Source: CAZUUO01 sp964622665
GTDB taxonomy: Bacteria; Patescibacteriota; Patescibacteriia; Magasanikbacterales; GCA-002688135
Direction: 5' to 3'
Assembly: GCA_964622665.1 (NCBI GenBank)
Contig: CAZUUO010000021.1
Location: 1 to 13,637 of the forward strand
Length of the DNA: 13,637 bases
Shown in pieces: positions 6,597-13,637 of this stretch. The translations under genes and the position numbers were made by a program. The stretch's first letter is position 1, and each line of letters opens with the position of its first letter. The notes below the pieces were generated by a model. That model made no database searches and had not been told where the DNA came from. It worked only from the letters and a program-made list of their open reading frames with translations.

Positions 6597-8252
6597 CTAA
6601 TGCGCTAAACTTTCAACTTGGTATGCAGCTGATTTTCGTTCACGACGAGTATTATAACTTTGTAACCAACTACTCAATTCTCCAAGAGTAATAGTTGACG
6701 TAGATAAAGTGAGTGGCTCACCAACGCCATCCTCTGAAATCTCAAGTGTACCATCCACTTCTCGATACCGTAAACATCGCGCTAAAAATTCAGGCTTCAA
6801 CGTAGCATTTCCTGCAATGAATGAATTTTGTAATGCTTTTATCGCATGTGAAAAACGCCACAAGACTCCGTGTTTGGTATCTGCTTCATTAGGTAATAAT
6901 TCATGACGCGCAACAATACGTTCAGTATCCGAAATTTTTGCCGATTCATCATCTGCCTCGACTTCATGTCGAACAAAACAAGGCGCAACTTCTTCTTTTG
7001 CAACATTAATATACTTTTTATCATCCATGAGTGTTGCTAATAAATACTCATACAACTCAGGATCTTCATTACTCATTTCAGGGTAATCAACATACACCTC
7101 TGCAATTTCACGACGAATGGCAGGATCAGGTGCCTTACGATCAGGGTAGCGAGGTCCAACAGGGTTTGAGGTTAAAATAGCTGAAGCACCCGGTAACACC
7201 TTGTGTCCTTCAAATTCATCACCCGTTTTTAACTGACGAGCACGTTTCAACAATGAATACGCACGTTCACCTAAACGACCAAACTCATCAAACCGAACAA
7301 TACGCCCATTCTTATATGCAGGTTTTGTTTGCAGTGATGTCTCATAACCCGTATACGCAGAAACAAGCGCACCATATTCCTTATAGCTTCCCCCAGTTTT
7401 CGGATCAATTTCAGTAGTACCCAATAAGTGTGCGTCCCCCGTTGTGCTACCGCATTCAACAGACACCGGTAAATAACCCGTAAGTTCAAGTGCAGCAGCA
7501 TCTGCTTGTTCAGATTTTCCACTCCCTGCTTCACCAATAAGTAATGGCCAACGATAATTTTGTAACGCCTGAATTGTTTGTTCGTGAATACGAAGACGTG
7601 ATGGTAACCACACAAATCCCTTATTCAATTGTTCACGATACTCCGTCAATTGTTCATAGTGACGTTGTGCCAAGACATTAGTTTTCTCTGCAACCCGTTC
7701 ATTTTTAGGAAGGTCCTGTAATTTGTCTTCTAAAGTTGTGCGTAATGAATGAATAGTATGTGCCAATGCCTTAACACGACTTGAAATAACTTTATTTGCA
7801 GCACTATCCTTATGTTCACTCGTAAATAATTTTCGTTCTAATTCTTTATGTTTTGCATCAGCTTCTGCTAATTCTTTTTCTATTCCCCTAAGATCCTTTC
7901 CAAATTGTGAAGAAAAAACACTCCGTTCTTCACGTCGTGACTGAGTAAACGTTTGTAAAAAGTCACGTTTTACCGCGCTATCTCCCAACAATAATTTAAT
8001 TTCGGTAAATAAATAGGGGTATAATTCATCATCACCCTTTTTTGCAACATACACCATCAAACGATCATACAACGCTTCAGCTTTTTCACGCGTTGGTTGT
8101 GCTGTATAGTATTTTTTCATTTCTGCCTCATATGCACGTAGTTCAGGATCATTCCCCGTACAATACTTTGCAATCAATCCTTCAATATGTTTTTCTAAGT
8201 TTTTTGAAAACTGTTCTTTTTTAGAACTCTCCGTATATTTCTTTTTTTCCAT
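6597..8252 (-). CDS. MoxR-like AAA+ ATPase with long helical N-terminus
   Basis: A 551-residue cytosolic protein. Residues 1-225 are highly charged and helical, with likely coiled coil around 105-210. The ATPase core follows: Walker A GEAGSGKS (240-247, Lys246), Walker B IVRFDE (318-323, Asp322 and Glu323), sensor-1 TSNP (361-364, Asn363) and a candidate arginine-finger region DPAIRRE (376-382). The layout fits the MoxR/dynein-related AAA+ branch, whose members remodel target proteins and usually act with a VWA-domain partner encoded next door (for example RavA-ViaA, NorQ-NorD, CbbQ-CbbO). Here that partner is the gene just upstream, joined by a TAA-T-ATG junction that suggests translational coupling. 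MoxR proteins are usually near 300-350 residues, so the 225-residue extension is unusual. There is no Shine-Dalgarno site. AAA+ identity is firm; the substrate is unknown. Confidence 0.92.
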   Translation of the reverse strand: MEKKKYTESSKKEQFSKNLEKHIEGLIAKYCTGNDPELRAYEAEMKKYYTAQPTREKAEALYDRLMVYVAKKGDDELYPYLFTEIKLLLGDSAVKRDFLQTFTQSRREERSVFSSQFGKDLRGIEKELAEADAKHKELERKLFTSEHKDSAANKVISSRVKALAHTIHSLRTTLEDKLQDLPKNERVAEKTNVLAQRHYEQLTEYREQLNKGFVWLPSRLRIHEQTIQALQNYRWPLLIGEAGSGKSEQADAAALELTGYLPVSVECGSTTGDAHLLGTTEIDPKTGGSYKEYGALVSAYTGYETSLQTKPAYKNGRIVRFDEFGRLGERAYSLLKRARQLKTGDEFEGHKVLPGASAILTSNPVGPRYPDRKAPDPAIRREIAEVYVDYPEMSNEDPELYEYLLATLMDDKKYINVAKEEVAPCFVRHEVEADDESAKISDTERIVARHELLPNEADTKHGVLWRFSHAIKALQNSFIAGNATLKPEFLARCLRYREVDGTLEISEDGVGEPLTLSTSTITLGELSSWLQSYNTRRERKSAAYQVESLAH

Positions 8253-8253
8253 A

Positions 8254-10869
8254 TTATAGGATAATTTTTTTTATGACTTCTGCTAATAAAGCTTCAGCTT
8301 CCTTCTTCTTGTCACTTGGCATTAATTTTACCACTTCTGAAACCACATGCGAAGCAACAACGAGCGGCAACTTAGTAATATCTTTTAAAACATGCCCGTA
8401 ACTGTGCGGTGGATTGTGAAATAATTTTGGAATTGCCTTACCACTTTCCGTTAATCCAATCCCCACCACGACCGCACCCATGCTCGACAATTGCTCCATA
8501 AGTTTACTAATTTTTGCAGATTCCGAACCATCATATATCCCCCCATCTGAACAAAGTACCACCAATCGTGTTCGTTCTCGTTCATTTCCCAATTTCTTTT
8601 GCCGCGCAATATCCTCTTCAATATTGTTAATAACCGCATACAAAGCAGAAACTTCATCATTGGAAGACCCAACTTCCCCCAAACTTTTCCACATCGTATA
8701 CATCGCTTTTCCCGTAAATTCCGCATCAAGCTTTTTTTCTACTGTAATTTCAGGATCAAACGAGACAACTTCTGACCGCACAGAAAACGAACTCTCCTTG
8801 TTCAGAGATTCACGAGAAATATTGCGTTGAAAATTATGTAACGCAGAAGCCAATAAATGCATCACACGGCGCTGTTCTAGTAAAATTGTTTCGTTATTAT
8901 ACTCAGTACCCATTGATCCTGATTTATCCCCAATCATAAACAAATCAAAACCACCACTCATCAATCGTGTTTCAGTATCCTGCACTTCTTTTTCCCGTGA
9001 AATCGGGTCAAAATCTCCACTTTTAATTCCTATTTTATGTGAAACAACATCTGAAATGTATTCCCCTCCTTCTCGACGACGCAATGGTCCATCATAGGAA
9101 ACAATTGAAGCCTTTCGTGTTTGCAAAATAACTGAAAAAACTTGAGACAACACATCTAAAATACGCTGCCCATTAGGCAACTGCATACTTTCCACAGCAT
9201 GAATTTCCTTTACAAAATTTCGCGCCTCAACAAGAGAAACTCCTGCAGCCTCAGCAATACTTCGCTCTTCTTTGGTATAAGATAATTTTTTACGTAATTC
9301 ATCAACTTCTTTTCGTAAAGCTAATAATTCTTCAAGAGTGCGTTTATCCTCCTTCGATTTATTACTCCCTTCTTTTTTCCCGTAATCACCCGGAACAGAT
9401 TCTCCACGTTCTCCTTCTCCTTCTTCTTGTAAATTAGGATCTCCCGGAGGTGTTGCATCAACACGCTTCCATTCTCGCTCAATATCGTCCCACACTTCTG
9501 TCCATGCGTGCCCCGTTCCTGAATGTATGTGTGCACCACCATCTTCCCCTTTTCCCTTAACACTGTCCCCCACACAGCGGCGACTCACAATACCAAGTCG
9601 TGAACAAAGTGCAGAAAAATATGTGTTGACAGTATCACAATCTCCTTTTTTCAACGCATCAACTGCTCCTGCAAACCCACGCGCATCCGTTCGGTATTGT
9701 GTATTATAATAATCAGCTTCAGCAGCATCTTTTGGTGATAAATACTGGACATGAGAAAAAACATATTGTCGCAAAGCTTGTGCCTTTACAAAACTACCCT
9801 TCTCTTGCGCAATTTCGGTAAGTTTTGCTTCAGTCTCATCAGTAAACCGAGAAATAAATTTTGGTATGTCTTTGGCAACACCGCGAGGTTTTTTATTTAC
9901 TTTGGTAATGACAATAGAAACTTCAGCAGAGGAGGCTCCACGTAATATCACAATCACATCACCAAACTGATCTTGTTTTACGTCACATTTCCCCGCAGAA
10001 GAGGTCACACTCACAATGCCGTGGGTATATGGCAATGGAACAGAAACCTCGGTTCCTTCTACTATTGAACCCTTCATGGTGTGTGTATCCTTCTCAGAAC
10101 CTTTTTTATAAAAAACGTACGGCTGATACGTGTAATTCGGTTCAAACCACTCATGTTTTTTATTATCCCATTGGGTGTACGTACTTTCTTTATAATATCC
10201 TCCCCAGGGTGGTAAAATTGTCCAGTATGCTGGAGCTTTTTCTCCTTCTTTCAAACGACTCATTGCATCAACGCCCGGTTTTGAAGAATTAGATCGAGTG
10301 CGTGGTGCACTGCTTTGTTGTTCTAATATTTTCTTACGCTTTTCTCGTTCCACCTCACTAACAACATGTCCTTCTCGTTTATCTAAGGAACGCAACGAAT
10401 TAACAAACCCTGACATTCCCAAATTCAATCGATTTGCTTTAATAGCAAGAGGATGATCAGAACTAAATAACACATCAAAATCACCCGCCTCTTGCATCGC
10501 GGCTATTTTTTTCTTATTTACATCAAAGTTCGATGTATATTCTTTTTGATACGCTTTTGACAAGACAGCTTGGAAAAAATCACTTACCCGTGGTGACATG
10601 CTTTGTAAATCTCCATAATACGCCGATTCTTGAGCAAGAAACGCATCAAAATTTCCTTGCACCTGCGCATCATAGTGTTCTGCAACCAAATCAACAAAAG
10701 GCGAATTACTATCAAATCCTGAAGATCGATAAAACGAGATTTGTTCATCGACTGTTCCCAATAATTCTTCCGTGCGTTCAAAAGAATCCAGTCCTTTCAA
10801 TTCTTCACTCACACGTGAAGTGAAATCTTTTGTTTTATTTTTTTGAAATGGTGGCTGTTCAAAAGACAT
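8254..10869 (-). CDS. Transglutaminase-like plus VWA domain protein
   Basis: An 871-residue protein without a signal peptide. Residues 1-190 are helical and charged. Residues 210-325 look beta-rich. Residues 340-480 form a transglutaminase/cysteine-protease-like core with a plausible triad: Cys411 in KKGDCDTVN, His454 in TGHAWTEVW and Asp471 in RVDATPP. A charged linker and probable coiled coil (480-540) lead to a helical region and a VWA domain (about 640-845). The metal site there reads DKSGSM (Asp648, Ser650, Ser652), with Ser735/736 in place of the usual Thr, and Asp775 in CSDGG. VWA domains bind partners through the bound metal, and the adjacent MoxR-like ATPase is the obvious partner. 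Proteins with this triad may cleave or cross-link amides; which applies here cannot be told. The gene follows the WG-repeat gene by nine bases and has no Shine-Dalgarno site. Domain calls are strong; the biological role is unknown. Confidence 0.92.
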   Translation of the reverse strand: MSFEQPPFQKNKTKDFTSRVSEELKGLDSFERTEELLGTVDEQISFYRSSGFDSNSPFVDLVAEHYDAQVQGNFDAFLAQESAYYGDLQSMSPRVSDFFQAVLSKAYQKEYTSNFDVNKKKIAAMQEAGDFDVLFSSDHPLAIKANRLNLGMSGFVNSLRSLDKREGHVVSEVEREKRKKILEQQSSAPRTRSNSSKPGVDAMSRLKEGEKAPAYWTILPPWGGYYKESTYTQWDNKKHEWFEPNYTYQPYVFYKKGSEKDTHTMKGSIVEGTEVSVPLPYTHGIVSVTSSAGKCDVKQDQFGDVIVILRGASSAEVSIVITKVNKKPRGVAKDIPKFISRFTDETEAKLTEIAQEKGSFVKAQALRQYVFSHVQYLSPKDAAEADYYNTQYRTDARGFAGAVDALKKGDCDTVNTYFSALCSRLGIVSRRCVGDSVKGKGEDGGAHIHSGTGHAWTEVWDDIEREWKRVDATPPGDPNLQEEGEGERGESVPGDYGKKEGSNKSKEDKRTLEELLALRKEVDELRKKLSYTKEERSIAEAAGVSLVEARNFVKEIHAVESMQLPNGQRILDVLSQVFSVILQTRKASIVSYDGPLRRREGGEYISDVVSHKIGIKSGDFDPISREKEVQDTETRLMSGGFDLFMIGDKSGSMGTEYNNETILLEQRRVMHLLASALHNFQRNISRESLNKESSFSVRSEVVSFDPEITVEKKLDAEFTGKAMYTMWKSLGEVGSSNDEVSALYAVINNIEEDIARQKKLGNERERTRLVVLCSDGGIYDGSESAKISKLMEQLSSMGAVVVGIGLTESGKAIPKLFHNPPHSYGHVLKDITKLPLVVASHVVSEVVKLMPSDKKKEAEALLAEVIKKIIL

Positions 10870-10877
10870 ATAGTACG

Positions 10878-10883
10878 ATTATA
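10878..10883 (-). promoter_or_regulatory. Possible -10 element before the transglutaminase-VWA gene
   Basis: A perfect TATAAT on the minus strand overlaps the WG-gene stop codon and ends 8 bases before the next ATG, the same geometry as at eno. No good -35 hexamer is found 16-19 bases upstream. It could be an internal leaderless promoter or a chance product of an ATA-TAA ending in AT-rich DNA. Confidence 0.2.
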
Positions 10884-12138
10884 TCGCATCTCCATTAATA
10901 TCGATATAGCTCGCTCGTTGCAATTCATGAACAATGGCAACACCATCCACGTAGCTCGATCCATTCGTGTATTTCCGTGATGTTAATAATGATCCATCCT
11001 CACGAATAAAAAACCAATATTTACCCTGTCTCACAAATGCACGACCACAGGAAAACGAACAAACATCATCGTATGTTTCACTATTCAATGATTTACCGTC
11101 ACGAGTTATAAAATGCCATTTTGTGCCCTGTTTAACTGCGGCTTTTCCCTCACTGAAATCATTCACCTCCTCATACTCTTCATTATTTATTGGTTTCCCC
11201 TCAACATCAATAAAATGCCATTTACTACCCAGCCTCACAGCCGCTCTCCCATCATAAAAATCTTGCACCTCATCATAATACACCCCGTCACACAACTTCG
11301 ATCCATCCTCACGAATATAAAAATATTTCCCCCCTTGCATCACGCGTGCACGATTATCATGAAATATACTCATAACTATGAAATCTCCACCAAGTTCATA
11401 TTCTTCATCATTGAGACGGGTTCCATCCTCACGAATAAAAAAATAATGTCGGTTATCTGGAGTAACCGATGCGCGATGACAACTAAAATTAGAAACTGAA
11501 AAATACCGATCCGTGTACAAATGAGTACCGTCGGGACGAATATGAAAACTGCCATTTCGTTTATGAGTACTCACCGCAGCAAAACCATTAACAAAATCTC
11601 TAGTCGAACCAAAAACTTCTGTCGTCAATCGAGTGCCATCACAACGGATATAAAAATAATCAGCGTATTGTTGTACTCTCGCCGATCCATAAGAAAATGA
11701 ATGAGCATCAGAGTAATATTCTTGGTTTAATCGGGTACCATCAGGACGAACAAAAAACCAATCTTGTTTGCCATTTACTCGCGCAAACCCTTCTGAAAAA
11801 TTGTCGGCATCCTTATACCATTTTCTATGCAAAAGCGCTCCATTCTTTGTTATAAAATATTTCTTGTCATCTTTTTCTGCAATTGCTACCCCATTAACAA
11901 ACTTTCCCACCCTACGATAACCAAGTCTTTTTCGCAAAATAGCACTTAACGCGTAATACTCCGATTCAGGAAATTCCAAAGCCTTAATCTTGGTAATAGC
12001 ATGTTGTATCTCAGCAAACGACTGAGAGATTTCATCTAAAGAAACATCAGCTTGACCGCATTTTTTTTGAATTAAAAGAATATCTTCTTTCACTCGAGAA
12101 AATACTGATAATGTTTTACGCAAATCAACACACTTCAT
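10879..12138 (-). CDS. WG-repeat protein, first gene of the cassette
   Basis: A 419-residue protein, paralogous to the one at 4822-5952. Residues 1-77 form a charged helical module starting MKCVDLRKTLS and ending ALSAILRKRLGYRRVG, matching the other protein in spacing and key residues. Residues 78-419 hold ten WG-type repeats of about 34 residues, with consensus F-S-x-G-x-A-x-V, then Y-F-x-I-R-E-D-G-T-R-L-N and a Y before the next unit. The fifth and sixth units are slightly irregular (DFIVMSIFHDNRA). The last unit is a half repeat ending YIDINGDAI. There is no signal peptide, so a cytosolic scaffold or binding role is likely. The ATG follows AAGGGGGT, a plausible though close ribosome site, 11 bases after the ruvA stop. 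Nine bases separate it from the transglutaminase-VWA gene. Ligand and function are unknown. Confidence 0.88.
   Translation of the reverse strand: MKCVDLRKTLSVFSRVKEDILLIQKKCGQADVSLDEISQSFAEIQHAITKIKALEFPESEYYALSAILRKRLGYRRVGKFVNGVAIAEKDDKKYFITKNGALLHRKWYKDADNFSEGFARVNGKQDWFFVRPDGTRLNQEYYSDAHSFSYGSARVQQYADYFYIRCDGTRLTTEVFGSTRDFVNGFAAVSTHKRNGSFHIRPDGTHLYTDRYFSVSNFSCHRASVTPDNRHYFFIREDGTRLNDEEYELGGDFIVMSIFHDNRARVMQGGKYFYIREDGSKLCDGVYYDEVQDFYDGRAAVRLGSKWHFIDVEGKPINNEEYEEVNDFSEGKAAVKQGTKWHFITRDGKSLNSETYDDVCSFSCGRAFVRQGKYWFFIREDGSLLTSRKYTNGSSYVDGVAIVHELQRASYIDINGDAI
10882..11907 (-). repeat. Ten diverged coding repeats of about 102 bases (WG repeats)
   Basis: The 34-residue unit gives a period of roughly 100-105 bases. 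The unit consensus includes IREDGTRL. Units seven and eight are especially alike (both KWHFI, then a G-K segment and an EY or TY step), which suggests a late duplication. Confidence 0.8.
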
Positions 12139-12149
12139 ACCCCCTTAAT

Positions 12150-12719
12150 TTATTTTGTCGCAAATTGTAACGCCTCCTTAATTAACTGCTCAGCAGTTTT
12201 TCCTTGTGGATCTAAATGTTTCACTGCTTCACGCGCTTCATGTTCGCGATACCCCATCGACATAAGCGCATCAAGTACAAACATCACATCACCACCCAAT
12301 TGTTCAGTTACCACGCCAACTCCCCCCACCTTATGCTTTAATTCCACAATAACACGTTCAGCAGTTTTCTTTCCAATACCCGGAACTTTCGTTAAAAATA
12401 CAATGTCTCCTCGAATCACCGCATTCGTAATACTTTCGACACTTCCCACATTCATCATCTGTAACGCTGTTTTGGGACCAACTCCTGATACCGACAACAA
12501 CATTTTATACATCTGTAATTCACCTTCACTGATAAACCCATACAAATCCAACGCTTGTTCGGTGACGTGTGTATAGGTAAATAACATGACTTCACTTCCT
12601 GGTGGAAACTTAGAAATCGTATCAGCCGTTGTTGCAACCACATACCCAACACCATGCACATCAACTATTACTCCCGCTTCAAATCGACGAGCAACAATTC
12701 CTTTCACGTGACCAATCAT
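12150..12719 (-). CDS. ruvA: Holliday junction branch migration protein RuvA
   Basis: RuvA binds four-way DNA junctions as a tetramer and loads the RuvB motor for branch migration in recombination and repair. The protein has 189 residues (family about 190-205). The N-terminal OB-fold domain covers about 1-62 (MIGHVKGIV, VHGVGYVV, TYTHVTEQALDLYGF). Two helix-hairpin-helix motifs follow, LLSVSGVGPKTAL (74-86) and LTKVPGIGKKTAERVI (109-124), which contact DNA. Residues 142-189 form the C-terminal RuvB-binding domain (ALMSMGYREHEA). ruvB and ruvC are not in this window. The ATG lies one base after the stop of the upstream unknown gene (TAA-T-ATG), with no Shine-Dalgarno site, so the two are probably coupled in translation. 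The WG-repeat gene follows after 11 bases, which ties the unusual cassette to a housekeeping transcript. Identification is firm. Confidence 0.97.
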   Translation of the reverse strand: MIGHVKGIVARRFEAGVIVDVHGVGYVVATTADTISKFPPGSEVMLFTYTHVTEQALDLYGFISEGELQMYKMLLSVSGVGPKTALQMMNVGSVESITNAVIRGDIVFLTKVPGIGKKTAERVIVELKHKVGGVGVVTEQLGGDVMFVLDALMSMGYREHEAREAVKHLDPQGKTAEQLIKEALQFATK

Positions 12720-12720
12720 A

Positions 12721-13479
12721 TTATGCAGCTTTATCTAAAGACGTCTTTTCATTTTTTTGCTCCCGTTCTAACCTTACAATTTTAGCAAATAACTCTGAAT
12801 TTACCGCACGCATCCCTGCAATTTCTTCCTGTAATTTTTTGGATAATGGCGTTTCCCCCTTTTTAATAAGTTGACGCAACGTCATTTCTTTATCAATAAT
12901 TTCCCTCGTTTTCTCTTTTGCTATTTCACGAAGTTTAACCGGATCTTCATTGTCAGCCTCCTTTTTTTCAGCACGTTTTTGATCAAGAGAAATAACATTA
13001 TCAAAAGATTCTTCATCATCATGAGCAGCAACCAATCCTTCAATTTTGGATGTGCGTACAGTTTCAGGACCATTTATGACTGCTGGGTTTTCTGAATGAA
13101 CAAATGAAGATTTTGGTAATTCAGTATTTGGCTGCATAGGTTTTTCCACAACCTCCTCAACAATAGTCTCTGAATCAGAAAATTGTGATTCGGTATCAAC
13201 TTGTGTTCCTGATTCAGAGAAAAACTTTTCAAATTCTTTACCCTGTGACGCAATCGTTTCCAAACGATTTGTCTGTATACCACGATTTTGCAACGAAGCA
13301 ACAATTTCTCGTGCTTTTGCTTGACGTGTCGCGACATCCTGTTGTCCAGCACGCGCAACATCACGAATAGCAGACATCCGTTTTTCAGGAGAAACTGAAG
13401 ATAGTGTTGAAGATTTTTTTTCAACCGCAGCCTCTTTTTTATTTTTTCCACCCTCAAATAATGCGCCAAACCATCCCAT
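12721..13479 (-). CDS. Unknown charged, probably coiled-coil protein between pepA and ruvA
   Basis: A 252-residue protein that I cannot assign to a family. The start MGWFGALFEGGKNKK is short and partly hydrophobic, then basic, and might touch the membrane, but it is not a classic signal peptide. Residues 25-90 look helical (VSPEKRMSAIRDVARAG, then RQAKAREIVASLQNRG). Residues 95-175 are acidic, rich in Ser and Glu, and probably disordered. Residues 178-245 look like a coiled coil of Lys/Glu-rich helices (KLREIAKEKTREII, LQEEIAGMRAVNSELFAKIV). No catalytic motif is evident. The ATG is preceded by a run of T on the minus strand instead of a Shine-Dalgarno site, nine bases after the pepA stop. 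It ends one base before ruvA, so co-transcription with ruvA is very likely. A link to DNA repair is possible from position only. Confidence 0.8.
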   Translation of the reverse strand: MGWFGALFEGGKNKKEAAVEKKSSTLSSVSPEKRMSAIRDVARAGQQDVATRQAKAREIVASLQNRGIQTNRLETIASQGKEFEKFFSESGTQVDTESQFSDSETIVEEVVEKPMQPNTELPKSSFVHSENPAVINGPETVRTSKIEGLVAAHDDEESFDNVISLDQKRAEKKEADNEDPVKLREIAKEKTREIIDKEMTLRQLIKKGETPLSKKLQEEIAGMRAVNSELFAKIVRLEREQKNEKTSLDKAA

Positions 13480-13488
13480 AGAAAAAAA

Positions 13489-13637
13489 TTATGGTAAGTA
13501 ATTCATCATTAATAATACACCAAATCCCGTCGCACCGCTATGCGCAAAAGATGTATCATGTGTTCTCCATGCAACACCAGCAATATCAAGATGAGCCCAC
13601 GGCACATCTCCCACAAATTCTTTTAAGAAAATAGCAC
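13489..13637 (-). CDS. pepA: Leucyl aminopeptidase, C-terminal end only
   Basis: Only the last 48 residues and the TAA stop (13491-13489) are inside the window. They read FLKEFVGD, then PWAHLDIAGVAW and GATGFGVLLMM, the standard C-terminal signature of the M17 leucyl aminopeptidase family, a two-metal cytosolic enzyme that removes N-terminal residues from peptides. The active-site motif (NTDAEGRL in the family) lies upstream, outside the window. The next gene starts nine bases later, so pepA probably leads or belongs to the same minus-strand transcript. Identification from the tail alone is good. Confidence 0.9.
   Translation of the reverse strand, partial: AIFLKEFVGDVPWAHLDIAGVAWRTHDTSFAHSGATGFGVLLMMNYLP

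Noticed and set aside
8253..8262. TATAAT directly before the AAA+ ATPase start
   Set aside because: It touches the ATG, leaving no room for a transcription start between it and the gene, and comes from the TAA-T-ATG junction.
10882..11907. Regular spacing of similar DNA blocks, resembling a CRISPR or minisatellite array
   Set aside because: The period of about 102 bases, the lack of exact repeats and the intact reading frame all fit protein WG repeats.
4822..12138. Assignment of the cassette to a known named defence system
   Set aside because: AAA+/VWA pairs occur in some conflict systems, but no recognisable nuclease, toxin or sensor is present, so a defence label is not supported.

Overview
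The window looks like a bacterial chromosome segment from the Candidate Phyla Radiation (Patescibacteria). This is an inference from the sequence: compact AT-leaning DNA, short divergent versions of core enzymes, genes packed 1-11 bases apart, few Shine-Dalgarno sites, and large unfamiliar proteins among housekeeping genes. The standard genetic code fits every gene. All eleven visible stop codons are TAA (8) or TAG (3), none TGA. No stretch over 60 bases lacks a gene, and I see no tRNA, rRNA, CRISPR array or insertion sequence.

Left part, minus strand: pgk, eno and gpmI (cut by the window edge) form a lower-glycolysis cluster that converts 1,3-bisphosphoglycerate to phosphoenolpyruvate. The 60-base gap between pgk and eno holds the last 12 codons and stop of a lost WG-repeat gene. 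A candidate eno promoter overlaps this remnant. Divergent from pgk, on the plus strand, is a YibE/F-family membrane protein.

Right part, minus strand, in transcription order: the 3' end of pepA (leucyl aminopeptidase), an unknown coiled-coil protein, ruvA, then five tightly spaced genes. These are a WG-repeat protein, a transglutaminase-like plus von Willebrand factor A (VWA) protein, a MoxR-like AAA+ ATPase, an unknown 212-residue protein, and a second WG-repeat protein. No signal peptide or membrane segment is apparent in any of the five.

The five-gene cassette is the most interesting content. AAA+/VWA pairs are generally chaperone or remodelling machines in which the VWA partner links ATPase to target. 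Here the VWA protein also carries an apparently intact Cys-His-Asp transglutaminase/protease-like triad, and the pair is bracketed by paralogous WG-repeat proteins that share an N-terminal module and a C-terminal cap. The remnant beside eno carries the same cap, so this family once had a third member nearby. The function of the cassette is not known to me.
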